Origin: Lycocorax pyrrhopterus obiensis
Taxonomy: Eukaryota > Chordata > Aves > Passeriformes > Paradisaeidae
Length of the DNA stretch: 64,000 nucleotides
NCBI GenBank assembly: GCA_014706295.1
Contig: JACSVZ010000001.1
Location: 79,730,237-79,794,236, forward strand
Reading direction: 5' to 3'
Shown here one piece after another: positions 36,301-47,696 of this stretch. The notes beneath the pieces are model-generated. The model was not told the origin of the DNA. It worked only from the letters and a program-made list of their open reading frames with translations, and made no database searches. The translations under genes were made by a program, and so were the position numbers. Each line of letters starts with the position of its first letter. Position 1 is the stretch's first letter.

Positions 36301-38654
36301 AAAATGGTATATTGGAAAACAAGCTCTGTTCTTATTAAGAGTCTGCAATTGTGACTATCAAGGTATCCAAATTTAAAAATACGAAGGTAAAGATGTGTTA
36401 TGTTAGCCTTTGAGAAGTCAAAAAAAAAAAAACAAAAAAACCCAGGGCTATTGTAGAAATGTTAACAGATAACAGCATCCACAAAAACAGGAGTGCTGTA
36501 AATCAAGTGACACATCATAAATCTAAGAAGACAATTTATGAAAGCCTTGCTAAAAATCAGTGTGTCATTCCTTTCATTCCAATGTCACCATTACCCTGCA
36601 AACATAGAACACTTAGAGATAATATTTTCAGCAAGAAAAAAAATCGTGGCCTCAGAACGTTACTAAGAAAAGATGACAGATTGGATAGAATTAGGTTAAG
36701 GGGAAAAATAAACTCTGGAGGGCAAAACCTATGCAAGCCTGTAATAAAAACATGCAAATCTCACAAATTGCACTAGGGCTGAACCCTCACTTCACAATAT
36801 CGGTGGTGCTACAACTGAATGTCATGCTTTTGCCTTAGCCCAAAGAAGAGATTTCTCTCATTTTACACTTTAGTTTGGTTCCAGTAAGAGAAAATAGCAC
36901 AACCCTTGACTGAACCCACTTTGGGAGTGTGGATTTCAGAGAAACCCAGACTCTGTGCCACATGAATGATGTATTCCTCACTGTGTGCATCCCACCACAC
37001 TGGTCTCTCCACACTCAGGGTCCCTTTTAGATCTAAGCTTCCACATTGATTTACTTGTGTTGAAAGAGTTGCAGTGCTCTGGTTCAATCCTTCTGAGCAA
37101 ACATATATCGAGCAATGTTTTTCACAAAACTTGCCACAACTCCTATGACCATCTGAAAACAGATTTACAATATCACAGATTGGGCAACATAATCATGGTA
37201 GCTAAAGATAATAAATAATTATTGTTGCCATCTGGACGCTTTGAGAAGCATCCTTCTGAAGTTTGCGCTTCAGTTTCTACTGGAATAGAGCCGGTACAAA
37301 AGCAAAGAACAACAACAAGAAGTTAAATTTACATTAACAGAAGAATAGTTGCTAATTCGTAATCTACAAGGGGAAGCACTGACATTAATTTAAATGCAAT
37401 TTACACAGAAATATTCATGAAATTTTGTAGCTATTTTTCAGCTTGTCAAGCATATTGATGCAGCAGAATAGTTTCCTGATTATCAGTACTTTTACTTTCA
37501 ACAGTATACATCAAGTCAAGTGAGAGCCAAAGGTTTGTTTTGGTACCTTTTCCCTACCTCTAGGAATCTGGTTATCCTCAAAGCCAACAGTCGCAGTGTG
37601 CATTTAGTGTATTTCCCTGCATTGCTGCACTCACTGTGGCTCGCAGGACAGGCTGATAATATCGTAGGAAATGTTTAGACCACCTTTAGCACTGCGCTGC
37701 CCCCAGGCATGGCAGGGGAGGGTTCAGCTCTGCCCTGATGCGCAGCGCCGAGCAGCAGCCCACTGCTGTTAGTCACACGCTGCAGCACGGGTGAGCAGAG
37801 ACAAGTGCTGGGGGATGACAGCTTCGGAAGCAGGGAGGGGTGGCCTTTTCTTTTGCTGTTCTGTGGCTACCCCTGCAGGCAAGGAAGACGCAATCTTGAT
37901 AGAGGTACTTAGGAAGTACAAGGCACTCGGATATGTGAGCAGAGATTCACCCAGTGCTCCCCAGAGCCACAGCAGGTGTCTCTGGGACATCAAGCAAGAG
38001 AAGGAGTGAACTAGATTATGTGGGAAACTGGAGGTCAAGAGATGAGCCACAGCTATGGGAACAGACTACATTACAGTCCCATTTTGAGGGAAATATTGGG
38101 TGTGAATATGACTTTTTATCCCTGCCAACAGATTTAAAAAAGGTCACAGGAGAGAAAAAAAATATGTATGGCACGCAGAGGATATGCTCTTGTTCCACAA
38201 AAACAGCAACTCAATTTCTGTCACCACACATTGATTTTATGACCATCAGTGCAGTGTCAATTTACTTAGGAGAACTGGTCAAAGACCATAACTTCAGAAA
38301 ATGTTTTTGTGAAACAGCCTAATTCCCTGTTATGGCTGTTTATACCATGGGGGTTCACCAAAACAGTGAGACATCATTAACCCTCCAATTTATTTCAATT
38401 ACTTGATCAAATGCAGTGTAAATAATCCAGTTGGTATCTTCTGATACAAGCAGGCCCACATAATGTTCTCAAAAAGAAAAAGAAAAGAAAATAGGAAGAA
38501 TAGAGAGGTTTCTGCCCAAAAGTAGCACACTTTGAGTGAAGGGCTGTTTGTCTCTGATTTTGCTAGGATGACAATTGTATTGCTATGAGCCTTCACATGT
38601 AGGACATTGCAGAGTTTAACTTCCCTTAAACCAAAATAATGCCCTGATACACTC
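33316..38654. other. Unique noncoding DNA
   Basis: No gene recognised. A 13-bp tandem duplication lies at 34115-34140. Interrupted A runs are at 36420-36440. The patch 37690-37800 is somewhat GC-richer, with a few CpG. Open frames reach 112-122 codons (34611-34949, 37954-38322) without known domains. A good splice-acceptor word on the minus strand near 35823 (cctttctgctgcag) is followed by frames that match nothing known. Confidence 0.5.
34115..34140. repeat. Perfect 13-bp tandem duplication
   Basis: The unit TATATAGAGAGGA occurs twice head to tail with no mismatch. Confidence 0.85.
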
Positions 38655-38827
38655 TGAAGTGAGAACATGCCTTCTCCCAGGTGCCTGCCACAGTTCAAGA
38701 AGACTTTGGGCACTCTCAGGCACACGATGTGGTTCTTGGGGCTCTCCTGTGGAGGACCAGGACTTAGACTTTGATGATCTTTGTGGGTCCCTTCCAATTC
38801 AGGATATTCTATGATTCTATAATTCTA
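38655..38827 (+). mobile_element. CR1 LINE, 3' end
   Basis: Plus-strand CR1 terminus: 'cagttcaagaagactttggg', 'tgtggttcttggggctctcc', 'ttgtgggtcccttccaattc', then the tail 'ttctatgattctataattct'. It is the same subfamily as the minus-strand fragment at 6512. The 132-codon minus frame across it is a repeat artefact. Confidence 0.92.
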
Positions 38828-40507
38828 GGTCTCCTCATGGATTCATCTGTCCTGTTCACCATGTTAATTTTGCAGACAATACCAGCAGCAGAAAGCTGTG
38901 ACACAGGAACAAGCAGGAAGCAAGCACTGTAATGGTTTGACCATGTTGGGTATAATCAATTTCTTCTGTAAGAAGAAACAGATTCACTCCAGTTCTTATT
39001 TCATTTCCACATCCCCACAGCCTGTGGATCATCTGTGAAGAAAGAGAGAAGAAACTTTTACCAGGGCAAGCAGTGGAGATACTGAGCCAGGCAAAGGCCA
39101 GCTGCTGCACCCCATTGTGGAGACAAACAATGAGTCTTCCCCTGCAGCTCCCAAGCCAGGGGTGTGAAGCATGTCCCAGGAGGTGACACATGGGACGTCA
39201 TGGGGTGCTCACTATGCACAGGTTGTACAGAGGAGGTTGTATTCAAAGAATAATTATAGTGTTGGCCATGACAGAAAAGAAAATGGATGGGCTATTACAG
39301 AAGTGAAATTGGGACCCAGCCTAAAAAACCTAACAAACCTTGTTCAGCTGGAAGTGAGAGTTGTCCCCCAGTCGCCCCTCGGTGCAGACTGAGAAGGTTT
39401 TATTTCTTCACTCTTGATTATTTAATGTGCAAATCAGATCTTTGGCATCCTTAAGGCCTGCTCAGGGCATCCCTAGCTCTCCATACCCATGCGAGCAAGT
39501 CTGGCGAGGTTGTCCCAGGGGTGCAAAGTGACAGGCATAGTTTAGCTGTCCCTGGCACTAGGCATGGCATGTCTGCATGCTCTGGGCACTGGTTTCTATA
39601 GCTGCAAGCCACAGTGGGGTACTGGTTACACAGCAGTGTTAAAACAAGCTCCCTACCTTTGCCAGCAAAGCTGCTCTGACTCTGGTGGCTGCTGACAAAA
39701 GGCAGTAACACCTGACATGCTAATGTCCAATACTCACTTTTTAGACAGCTGTTTAATTTGCAGCTTTTCAGACAAGTTTGTCTACTTCACACTGCTCACT
39801 TGAAGTCAGGATTTCATCCTATTTCAGTCAATGACAGTATTTCTACTCAGAGCAGGGGGCAGCGTTTCAGTCCAGCATTAGTTCTGTCTCTAAGGAGTAT
39901 CTCTTAGATAATTTATGATGAAAAACTTGCACCACATTTACTGGAAGACAGCGAGCTGGAAGCCTACAAAGCTATTGGACAGGGTTCCCTCTTAATGTCC
40001 TTGATGCTGAGTATGGGTCTACCAGCACAGTGCAATATCACGTAGAGCTGCCTGAAATAACTGAGCATCAGAACAAATATACTCGCCACCACAGAGATCT
40101 CTGCTTCGCCTAATTAACACTGCTGAGAAACAGGGCTGATTAACCCGGGCAGAGCGCCACAAAACCATGGCTATCCTGCTTCCAGCACTTCAGCAAACTC
40201 ATTAGCGCTGTCTTGGGCATCGTTGCACAGAAACGAATTTGTGAATGAAGACCTGAAGAAGGGAAGTCATCTGATAAATGCCGCAGCTCTCGGTGGCCCT
40301 GATCAGAAGCCGTTCAAAAACTGGGAGGTGGGGGAGCACATCCACCGTGAATCTGAACCACACCCTGCATGGAAGTTTTGCAAAACTGAGGTCTTGTTCC
40401 CCCTGCCTCCCCCGGCATGAGAAGCCATCAGGATACTCCTGGGAATTATTTGCTGCAAAATGTAGATCCAGGTGCATGCTCCGTGTTCTTTATCATGAAG
40501 GCACAAA
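38828..40507. other. Noncoding DNA, moderately GC-rich
   Basis: Open frames of up to 111 codons on the minus strand (38856-39191) have no known domain. 'gtaatggtttgaccatg' near 38930 recalls an LTR end but no matching partner end was found. Nothing else was recognised. Confidence 0.5.
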
Positions 40508-40590
40508 AGATCATATCCCTCATGACAGGGGTTTGGAACTACACGATCTTTAAGGTCCCTTCCAATCCCCAACCTATTATTCCCTGTATC
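40508..40590 (+). mobile_element. CR1 LINE, extreme 3' end
   Basis: It contains 'gggtttggaactacacgatc' and 'tttaaggtcccttccaatcc', the conserved end of CR1, followed by a decayed ATTCTATGA-type tail (attattccctgta). Only about 80 bp is left. Confidence 0.85.
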
Positions 40591-42349
40591 ACCAGAGGAA
40601 AAGCCTCCCTCTAATAGAGCACTTTTCCTTTCTAATGATGAACATGATCTAATAGTGATAGCTGACCTAAAAACAGAAACAAAGAAATACTGTGTGTGCT
40701 CCCATTATAGCCACTGAAGTAGTTATGGTCCCATTTCATGGAAGGAATATGTAGGTGATAATAACCTTACGAAAATGAAATGAAATGGTGCTGTCACTAA
40801 TTCCATTTAATGCTCTAACAACATCCAAATTAGATGTGCTTATTAGTTCATAACATTGCTTGTTATAATTCTTAATCTCAGATAAATCTCTTCACAACGA
40901 GGAACTAATATAATGAGGTACTGAGAAAACAACACAGTTTGTACATAAATATTCCTAATGGCAACCATGCATGGGCCATGGCTGCAAATTGCCCAACACT
41001 CTTGCCCTTCTGTCACCTTTTCCTAGTTATCTGTGGTATGTTCTCAGATTTCCCTAGAAATACCATGCCATATCCCTATTACTCTATTTTAATAAATTTT
41101 GGGGAAATTAGCTTCTTTTGATACATTGCACTGTCTGATAGATTGTTAAGATGTTCTGAAATTTCAGCATGCTGTTATACCAGAGTAGCTCATCTGGACA
41201 TCATTCTGTGATGAATAGGAGGTTTAAAAAAACAGTCATAGATGAAGATCAATCTCTGCAGTTAAGCAATGCTGTCAACAAAATTAACAGCTTTCTGTCA
41301 CACTTTCCCGTGTATGAGTTCAGTTGGATTTGGGGAGGACGAGGGAAGGAATCAAGACATGATTCTACCAAAAAAATGCTTTGATTTTCCCCAGGTTTTC
41401 ATCAAACAGGAAAGGGTGCATTTAGAAAGAGAAAGTTATCACTCTAAAGGAACAGTCCATTATATATAAGGCAATAAATTAGTAGGAAGGTTAATGCTTC
41501 TGACAAATTAGACTCTTCTCTAAAAGTTTGTTGGAAAGGATTCATTCATAGCTCAGAAAGACAAAGCAAGAGGTTCCTATTGTAATGTTCTCTGGCTAGT
41601 CTCCATCAGTATTGTCAAATGATTTATTCAGACCACTGACAGCATTGAACCTCTAATGATCCATGTAAGTGAGTTCAGATTAGTAGACCTAGTAGACTTA
41701 AAACAACAGAAAAAGCTTCCCATTGCACATGCTCATCTCTAATTAGCTCTTTCATGCTTCTGGACCTGTATTTAGCTTTATAACCTCATATTTTGAACTA
41801 AAAAAGGACTTGTGTAATTTCTTCAGACTTTATCTGCTGGTTTCTCCACAGACCTTGATTTCTTTAATTCTAAAGTCTAAGAAACTTTCTCCTTTCCCCT
41901 AACCATGTTTCTGAGCATAATGATCACTTGGGCCATCATGCCCAAACTGGATTACTCTATGTGAATCGGATCACAGTTCACTACCCCAGCTCTGTAGGAA
42001 ACACCTGCTATCTTTCTTCATAGATGATGCCATGGCAATGACATCAATGAGTTTAGACTCTCATTATTTCACTGTTCCTTGTATTGTACATAAATAGTCC
42101 AGGTTAGTAGGGGCAAAAAATTACCAGGTTAGTAGGGGCAAATGCAGACCTGTGAATCACCAGATTTATGTGCAGCTCCAGGAAATTAAGATCACAGAGA
42201 TCAAAAAAAAGGTACAAAATGACTGAGAACGGAATATTTTTGGGAAATAAAACACAAGACCTCTGGATCCTACTGACATGCAAGGGTTCCAAAAGACAGT
42301 AGACAAGATAATGGAAAATAGATTGACCAAAGACAATTAAAGATACTTA
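40591..42349. other. Unique A+T-rich noncoding DNA
   Basis: No gene or transposon recognised, apart from the local 25-bp-period duplication at 42099-42142. Confidence 0.6.
42099..42142. repeat. Direct repeat, 19 bp, period 25
   Basis: CCAGGTTAGTAGGGGCAAA occurs at 42099-42117 and again at 42124-42142 with no mismatch, separated by an A-rich 6-nt spacer. Confidence 0.9.
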
Positions 42350-42766
42350 TCATAGACTCACAGAATGGTTTGGGTTGGAAGGAACCTTAAAGATCATCCA
42401 GTTTCAACCTTCTTGCCATGGGCAGGGACACCTTCCAGTAGATTAGGTTGCTCAAAGCTCCATCCAAGCTGTTCTTGAACACTTCCAGGGATGGGGCACC
42501 CACAAGTTGTCTAGGCAACCTGTGCCAATTCCTTACCACTCTCACACCAAAGATTTGTTTCCTGAAATCTGATCTAAACCTACTCTCACTTTAAAGCCAT
42601 TCCCCCTGCGCTGTCACTATGTGCCCTTGCAAAAGGTCCCTTTCCAGCTTTCTTGTAGGCTCCTTTAGGTACTGAAAGGCTGCTCTAAGGTCTCCCCAGA
42701 GCCTTCTCTTCTGCAGGCTGAACAGCCCCAGCTCTCTCTTTCTGTCTTCATAGAAGATACTTCTGT
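42350..42766 (-). mobile_element. CR1 LINE, 3' fragment
   Basis: One of the clearest CR1 copies in the window. The minus-strand 3' end is at the left ('tcatagactcacagaatgg', 'tttgggttggaaggaacc', 'aagatcatccagtttcaacc'). The body follows ('ccatgggcagggacacc', 'gggatggggcacccacaa', 'gctctaaggtctccccagag', 'cttctcttctgcaggctgaa'). Similarity to the family is high, so it is relatively young. It is truncated after about 415 bp, near the usual internal block before 'cctctgatc'. It has no coding capacity. Confidence 0.95.
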
Positions 42767-44800
42767 CATTTAGGTTTTTGAACCCCAGGAGACTGTATGG
42801 CTGCAGGCATCTTGCCCTCTTCTATCACTGCTATTGACCACTGTCAAATACAGGATGAGCAGCCAGATTCACTTCTGATCTGACATGGCATTGACACCTC
42901 AACGTCTTAAACTGGAAGAGAAAATGGCACAAATTTGGAATATGACTCCTTGAGGGAAAGCTGCAAAACCACTTTCTTCCTTGCAGCCTTCCAGGAAGAG
43001 AACCATGAACAGCTCCACCTGCCTCAGCTCTCCTCTACACCCCATGCTGCTTCCTGTCACTCCAAAGGCTTTCAAACGACCTGCATGAACTGCAAAGCAA
43101 ATCAGCTACAAACTACTTTTTAATGATGGCCATAATTTAAAACAAAAACAGATAAAAACCCCTGTCAGTAATATTACTCAAAAAGGGAGAAAAACAGATA
43201 AGGTCTCTGTGAAATTGCCCAGCATCTCCTCTTCAACTCAGGCTCTGTGTTGATGTGCAGCAGGATAATATCCTTGAGTAGGTTTTGAATTGCTCGTGAC
43301 AGAGGTACATTTCTGTCAGTCGGTGCTGTTATTCTTGTCACTTATCCTGTCTCCCTGTTCTCTCTATGCAGCAAATGATGCCAGTCAATTGTCTGCCTCT
43401 TTCACAACAGTTTCTGTGTCTTCTTTCAGACAATGCAAAGAGGTTCTTAAACAACTTTCTGAACATTTTTTTTTTCTGCATAATTTTCTGCAGTTTGGGG
43501 ACAAGATTTTAGGAAGCAAGGCACTTTTTTCTCCCTGTGTACCAGTTTATCAGGGCACAGATACTCTTCTGTCAAGCTTTATAGTAAGGCTCAGAGAGTG
43601 GTTAGGAATAAAAAACAGAAAGAATAGAGATATCATTTGCATTAAGAGTATGGTTTTGTTCTCTGTATTTCAACTTTTATTCTGTTTTGGGGTTTTTTTT
43701 TGTCTCCATAGGTCATAAACAATCCAATGAAAACAGAATTGTCCTTATCAACCTGAATAGCAACTAGCATAACGAGCCATCACCTCTGACTGTGGTTTCC
43801 TTGATTTCTTCATAGCACCTTTTCCCACTAAAGATCTGATTATATAAAAAAATTACAATTACGTCAACATCTATATGAATATTCCCACTTTCTACTATCC
43901 ACCTAATTTACTGAAAAAAGACCCCTCTGTATTTTAGTCCTTTTCTTTTCTGTGGGATTGAAGCTAGGTATGTGTGTTTGATCGGTGTGTTTGCATAACA
44001 TTCCCAATATCACTGGAACTTACAGGTTGACTTTTAATGCAATTTAACAACAGTTTGAAAGATAATTAGGTTTCTACACATTTCATGAAAATAAATGGAT
44101 GGCCAGAAGCAGAGGAAAGATCCCATTCCTGCCCCAGCCAAAGGGAAGTACACCAGCATATAGGCATGAGGGGATATACCTTGAATAGAGCCCAAAGAGA
44201 AAAGGTTCAGATGAAGATCATCTTTCTCTCCCTTCCCTTGATCAGCCAAAAGATTCAAATCCAAAGGACACCAGGCCTCATATTTCCAATGCTTATAAAA
44301 TTACTCTTCTGCCTTCTACTTCAGTTAGCATTGCAGAGCCCAGCTCTTAGCACCCAGAAGCAGAAGAAAGGACAGAATGTATTTTGGCTCATGCTTCCCT
44401 ATACATATATAAAATTAAAGCCTAAGGATGATGTACAAATGAAAGTTAACACAGATAGTCCAGTGCAGTTACTCACATTATTTACTCATCTACTGTTTAT
44501 GGAAGTGGATCTCAGTTGCCCCCAACCTCCTAACTGCCCTGTAATGTGAGCACTAAATTGATGGTGATTACAGTTTTGCATGACGTTTCAGCATGTTGTT
44601 TATAGACTAATCTGCTGGTGTTGAAAAATGCCTTTCTTCTTGTAAGGAGGTGAATGCATTATGAGTTGCAGACACAGCCCTTTAGCAAGCTCCAGTTGAA
44701 GACTCCCAGTTTGATTTATTTAGGTATTAAAGCTTCAGTTTTCCATATATGAAAACTAAAAAGGAAAATCCTGCAAGCCATCACTCATATGAATATCACT
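42767..44800. other. Unique noncoding DNA
   Basis: It contains two of the longest frames in the window (142 codons at 43290-43718, 154 codons at 44085-44549, both plus). Neither shows a domain, a good start context or a homologue I know. The first has a hydrophobic N-terminus by composition only. Confidence 0.5.
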
Positions 44801-44864
44801 TATTTTTCTTTTTTCATTATTTGAATGACTCACAGGCAATTAGTAATCTGGGCCAGAGCAAGGA

Positions 44865-45000
44865 TTCTATATGGCCAGATTGTGCATTATTAATTTATGC
44901 AGAGTACCATTTACTCACGTAACTAGTCATGCTGATTTCAGGAGGACTACTCACAGGAGTAAAAGTTATTTTGCTTATGGAGTTCTAAATTTCTATCCCA
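44865..45000. mobile_element. Possible ancient amniote interspersed repeat
   Basis: It contains 'actactcacaggagtaaaag' and 'tttactcacgtaactagtc'. These resemble the ACTCAC-GAGTAA palindromic words of an old repeat common in turtle, crocodile and bird DNA. Similarity is partial, and I cannot name the family or fix its ends. Confidence 0.35.
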
Positions 45001-46234
45001 GGAGTATCATGTTTCTGGAAGAAACTGTTAATCTTCATTTTTTTCCTTGCTTTAGGCAGAAAACTGAACTGAGAGTGTAAGCTATCTTAATTAAATCTGA
45101 TCTGAAGCTTTGCTTTTCTAGTTAGCTCATGCATTCTGATGTGTAAGCTATACCCTAATCACTCCTCAACATAGTCTTCTGGGCGATGATATCTAAATAT
45201 AACAATTAGTGCAGAAAGGAAAAAAAAATTAGTTCAGACTAGACAATATAAGAGAAAGATAAACTCCAGGTGGCACAGTTATTTTTTGAAAGACAAAAAC
45301 TGCATTCCTCGCTGGGAGTCAGTGCTCATAAATTAGAATTCTATTTAAAATGTGTCAGTGACATTTTCATATCTGTTTATTTTAATGTCTATCAGCATTT
45401 AAAAATTAGTTGAGGTTGTATTGCTATTACAGAGGTTAAATGAAGAGATTATGAGTTGCACAGATGTTTATGGTTTGGGTTGATAGCTCTGGGACATCCC
45501 ATTCTGGAGGCATTGTGTTCCAGTTCATTTTAACAGTAATTAGAAATACCCCCGTAACGAGGTGCTTGCTGCTGAAAACAACTTCATTAGTTTGGGTGAT
45601 TTTATTGGTTTCCTTTAGGGTGAGGAATGAGTGTTAATAGTTGTAATTTAATAGGAAAATTACCGAAGCAAGGAAGATTCCACTGAATCTTAAATGAGGC
45701 ATTAGACAGACTTTTTTTTCCAAATAATGAAATATAAAGGAAGAGCAGCAACCTTAAGAATTATCATATGAATGGATTTACCCTAGACCAGATGAGCAAA
45801 TTTGTTTAAATATTTTACATAACATTTGAAGTTTTTAGGAGCCTATACAGAAAACATCTATTAGCTTAACAAATTCTGAGGACATTTGGCTGCCTGCTAG
45901 AGCATTTGTACACATTTTGACTCTGAACCGAAAGCCTGCCTGTCAGAAAGGCTGTGTTCTCTTTCAGAGAGCGAGAAGGATTTTCTTCCCCTGGCAACGT
46001 GATATTACTCAGCAGGAGAATCTTCTTTAAGGTATCACCAGCTCCCACCAGGCAAAGCTGCCCTAGTTATGCTGGATCCCATCCTCTTAGGGGGATGATG
46101 GATTGATGATAAACTTGCTAGGCTGCCTGAACCAAGCTGTGTAAAGTCACATCCTTGCTAGAGATTTCCTCTCTCTGGAATAGGAGGTGTTGCCTACTCT
46201 CAGTCTAGGGAACATTTTCTTTCCTGGGTGGGCA
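45001..46234. other. Unique noncoding DNA
   Basis: No gene recognised. The part 45420-45700 has evenly mixed composition with TAATTAG- and CATTAGT-type words and few simple repeats, the look of a conserved element, but conservation cannot be judged here. Confidence 0.5.
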
Positions 46235-46827
46235 TGTATTATTGAATCGGGTCTGGCTGAGGTGGAGTTTGTTTTCCCCACAGCAGCCCCCACAGTGCTG
46301 TGCTTTGCACTGGTACCTGAAAGGAGCTGATAACACCCCACTGTTCTGGCTCCTGCTGAGCCGTGCTGGCAAAGCATCAGGGCTGTCTCTCCAACATTCC
46401 CTCACCAGCAGGCTGGGGGTGGGCAAAATCTTGGGAGGGGACACACCCAGGACAGCTGACCCCAACTGACCAAAGGGACATTCCATACCATATGATGCCT
46501 GCTCATCAGTGAAGTTAAGAGAAAGGGGGAGGGTGTGGCATTCATTACTACAGTGTTTGTCTCCTCAAACAATTGCGACATGTACTGAAGGCCTGCTCCC
46601 TGGGAAGTGGCAGGGCATCATCTGCTGATGGGAAGTAGAGAATAAATACTCTGTTTACCTATTTGCTTTGGTATACAGTCTTTGCTTTTCCTTTATTAAA
46701 CAGCTTTTATCTTGACCCATAAGTTTTTTTTAACATCTTATTTTCTCCCCACACCTGCCCTGCTAAGGAGGGGGGTGATAGAGCGGTTTGGTGGGTACCC
46801 ATAGCCCAGCCAGGTCAACCCACCACA
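46235..46827 (+). mobile_element. Solo endogenous retrovirus LTR, near complete
   Basis: 593 bp beginning TGTATT and ending CCACCACA, the TG...CA ends of an LTR. Words typical of an avian ERV LTR lie in order: 'gggtctggctgaggtggag', 'cacagtgctgtgctttgcac', 'ctgtctctccaacattccct', 'gggacattccataccatatg', ATTAAA at 46695-46700 (probable polyadenylation signal), and 'gatagagcggtttggtgggt' near the end. No internal retroviral sequence flanks it on either side, so it looks like a solo LTR left by recombination. I could not find a target-site duplication (left flank GGGCA, right flank GTCCC). Frames inside (60-93 codons, both strands) are not genes. Confidence 0.88.
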
Positions 46828-47593
46828 GTCCCAAATCACACCTAACCTAGTCTCTGTCCTCCGGCTCTTACTGAAAATCAGTATGATCTCCAACAGCTTG
46901 TCTGGAGGTCTTCTCTGACTCTCCTTTCTGCCTTCCTTCCCTCCTCTCTAGTCTCCCTCCTTCTGCAGCTCCTCAAAGATCTCTAAGGCCTCTCTGCTGG
47001 AATGCTGGTCTCATTAAGAAGAGCTAGCTAGAACGAGGGTGCTCTGTGAAGATGCTGTCTGTGACCTGCTGAGTAGTTAATTCAGGATTCTAGCCAGAGA
47101 AAAACATCTTCCTTGATAAGGTAAACCAAAGTCACAAAAGCAAACACTCCCTCTGAAGAGATTATCCACTATATCAAAGCCAAGGTCAGGGCAGAGGATA
47201 AGCACCACTTCCACAGTAGGAAGTTGGTACCAGAGGGCAATGGAAGCAACAAACTCTTGCCAGCACAAGAGAGAGCAACTGCTCAGGTTTCACAACAGCT
47301 TTGCCTCTCTTTCTGCCTTCCTGCACTGTCCCTGGCAGAGCAGCTCCCTTGCCCAAAGAGGTGTTGTATTACCTTTACTAGAAATGGCAGCCCCTTATCT
47401 ACTAAATGAAGCCACCTGTGTCGGCATTTTCTGACCTTGAGAAATTAAAAAATATGTGGTCTGGAAGGAGAATGGGAAACATCATTGGAAGAAAGGTGCT
47501 ATTAATATCTCCATCAGAGTTCAGAAGACTTCAAGAAGGTTTGAAGACCACTTACTTTCTGCATCTGAACACAAACTGCATCAAGCGAGGAGA
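46828..47593. other. Noncoding DNA, GC-moderate
   Basis: A pyrimidine-rich stretch (ccttccttccctcctctc) lies at about 46928-46960. No gene or transposon recognised. Confidence 0.55.
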
Positions 47594-47631
47594 GGGCGGG
47601 GCAGGGCGGGGCGGGGTGGGGCAGGGCAGGG
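47594..47631 (+). repeat. G-rich block, G-quadruplex motif
   Basis: At least seven runs of three or four G are separated by one or two bases (patterns GGGCGGGG, GGGGTGGGG, GGGCAGGG). This satisfies the G3+N1-7 quadruplex rule many times over on the plus strand. It runs directly into the AGGAG microsatellite. Confidence 0.92.
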
Positions 47632-47696
47632 AGGAGAGGAGAGGAGAGGAGAGGAGAGGAGAGGAGAGGAGAGGAGAGGAGAGGAGAGGAGAGGAG
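47632..47696 (+). repeat. (AGGAG)13 microsatellite
   Basis: 65 bp of uninterrupted pentamer, pure purine on the plus strand, followed by TTTT. All three plus frames stay open through it, which creates the apparent 100- and 145-codon ORFs here; they are not genes. Confidence 0.97.

Noticed and set aside
38399..38797. 132-codon minus frame
   Set aside because: It is largely the antisense of the CR1 3' end at 38655-38827.
38925..39010. LTR-like start 'gtaatggtttgaccatg'
   Set aside because: Only a short resemblance. No matching 3' end or polyadenylation region downstream.
43290..43718. 142-codon plus frame with hydrophobic start resembling a signal peptide
   Set aside because: The hydrophobicity follows from T-rich codons. 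No cleavage-site context convinced me and no domain follows.
44085..44549. Longest open frame in the window (154 codons, plus)
   Set aside because: No domain, no familiar sequence and no splice or start context. A length near 150 codons is about what chance allows in 64 kb scanned in six frames.
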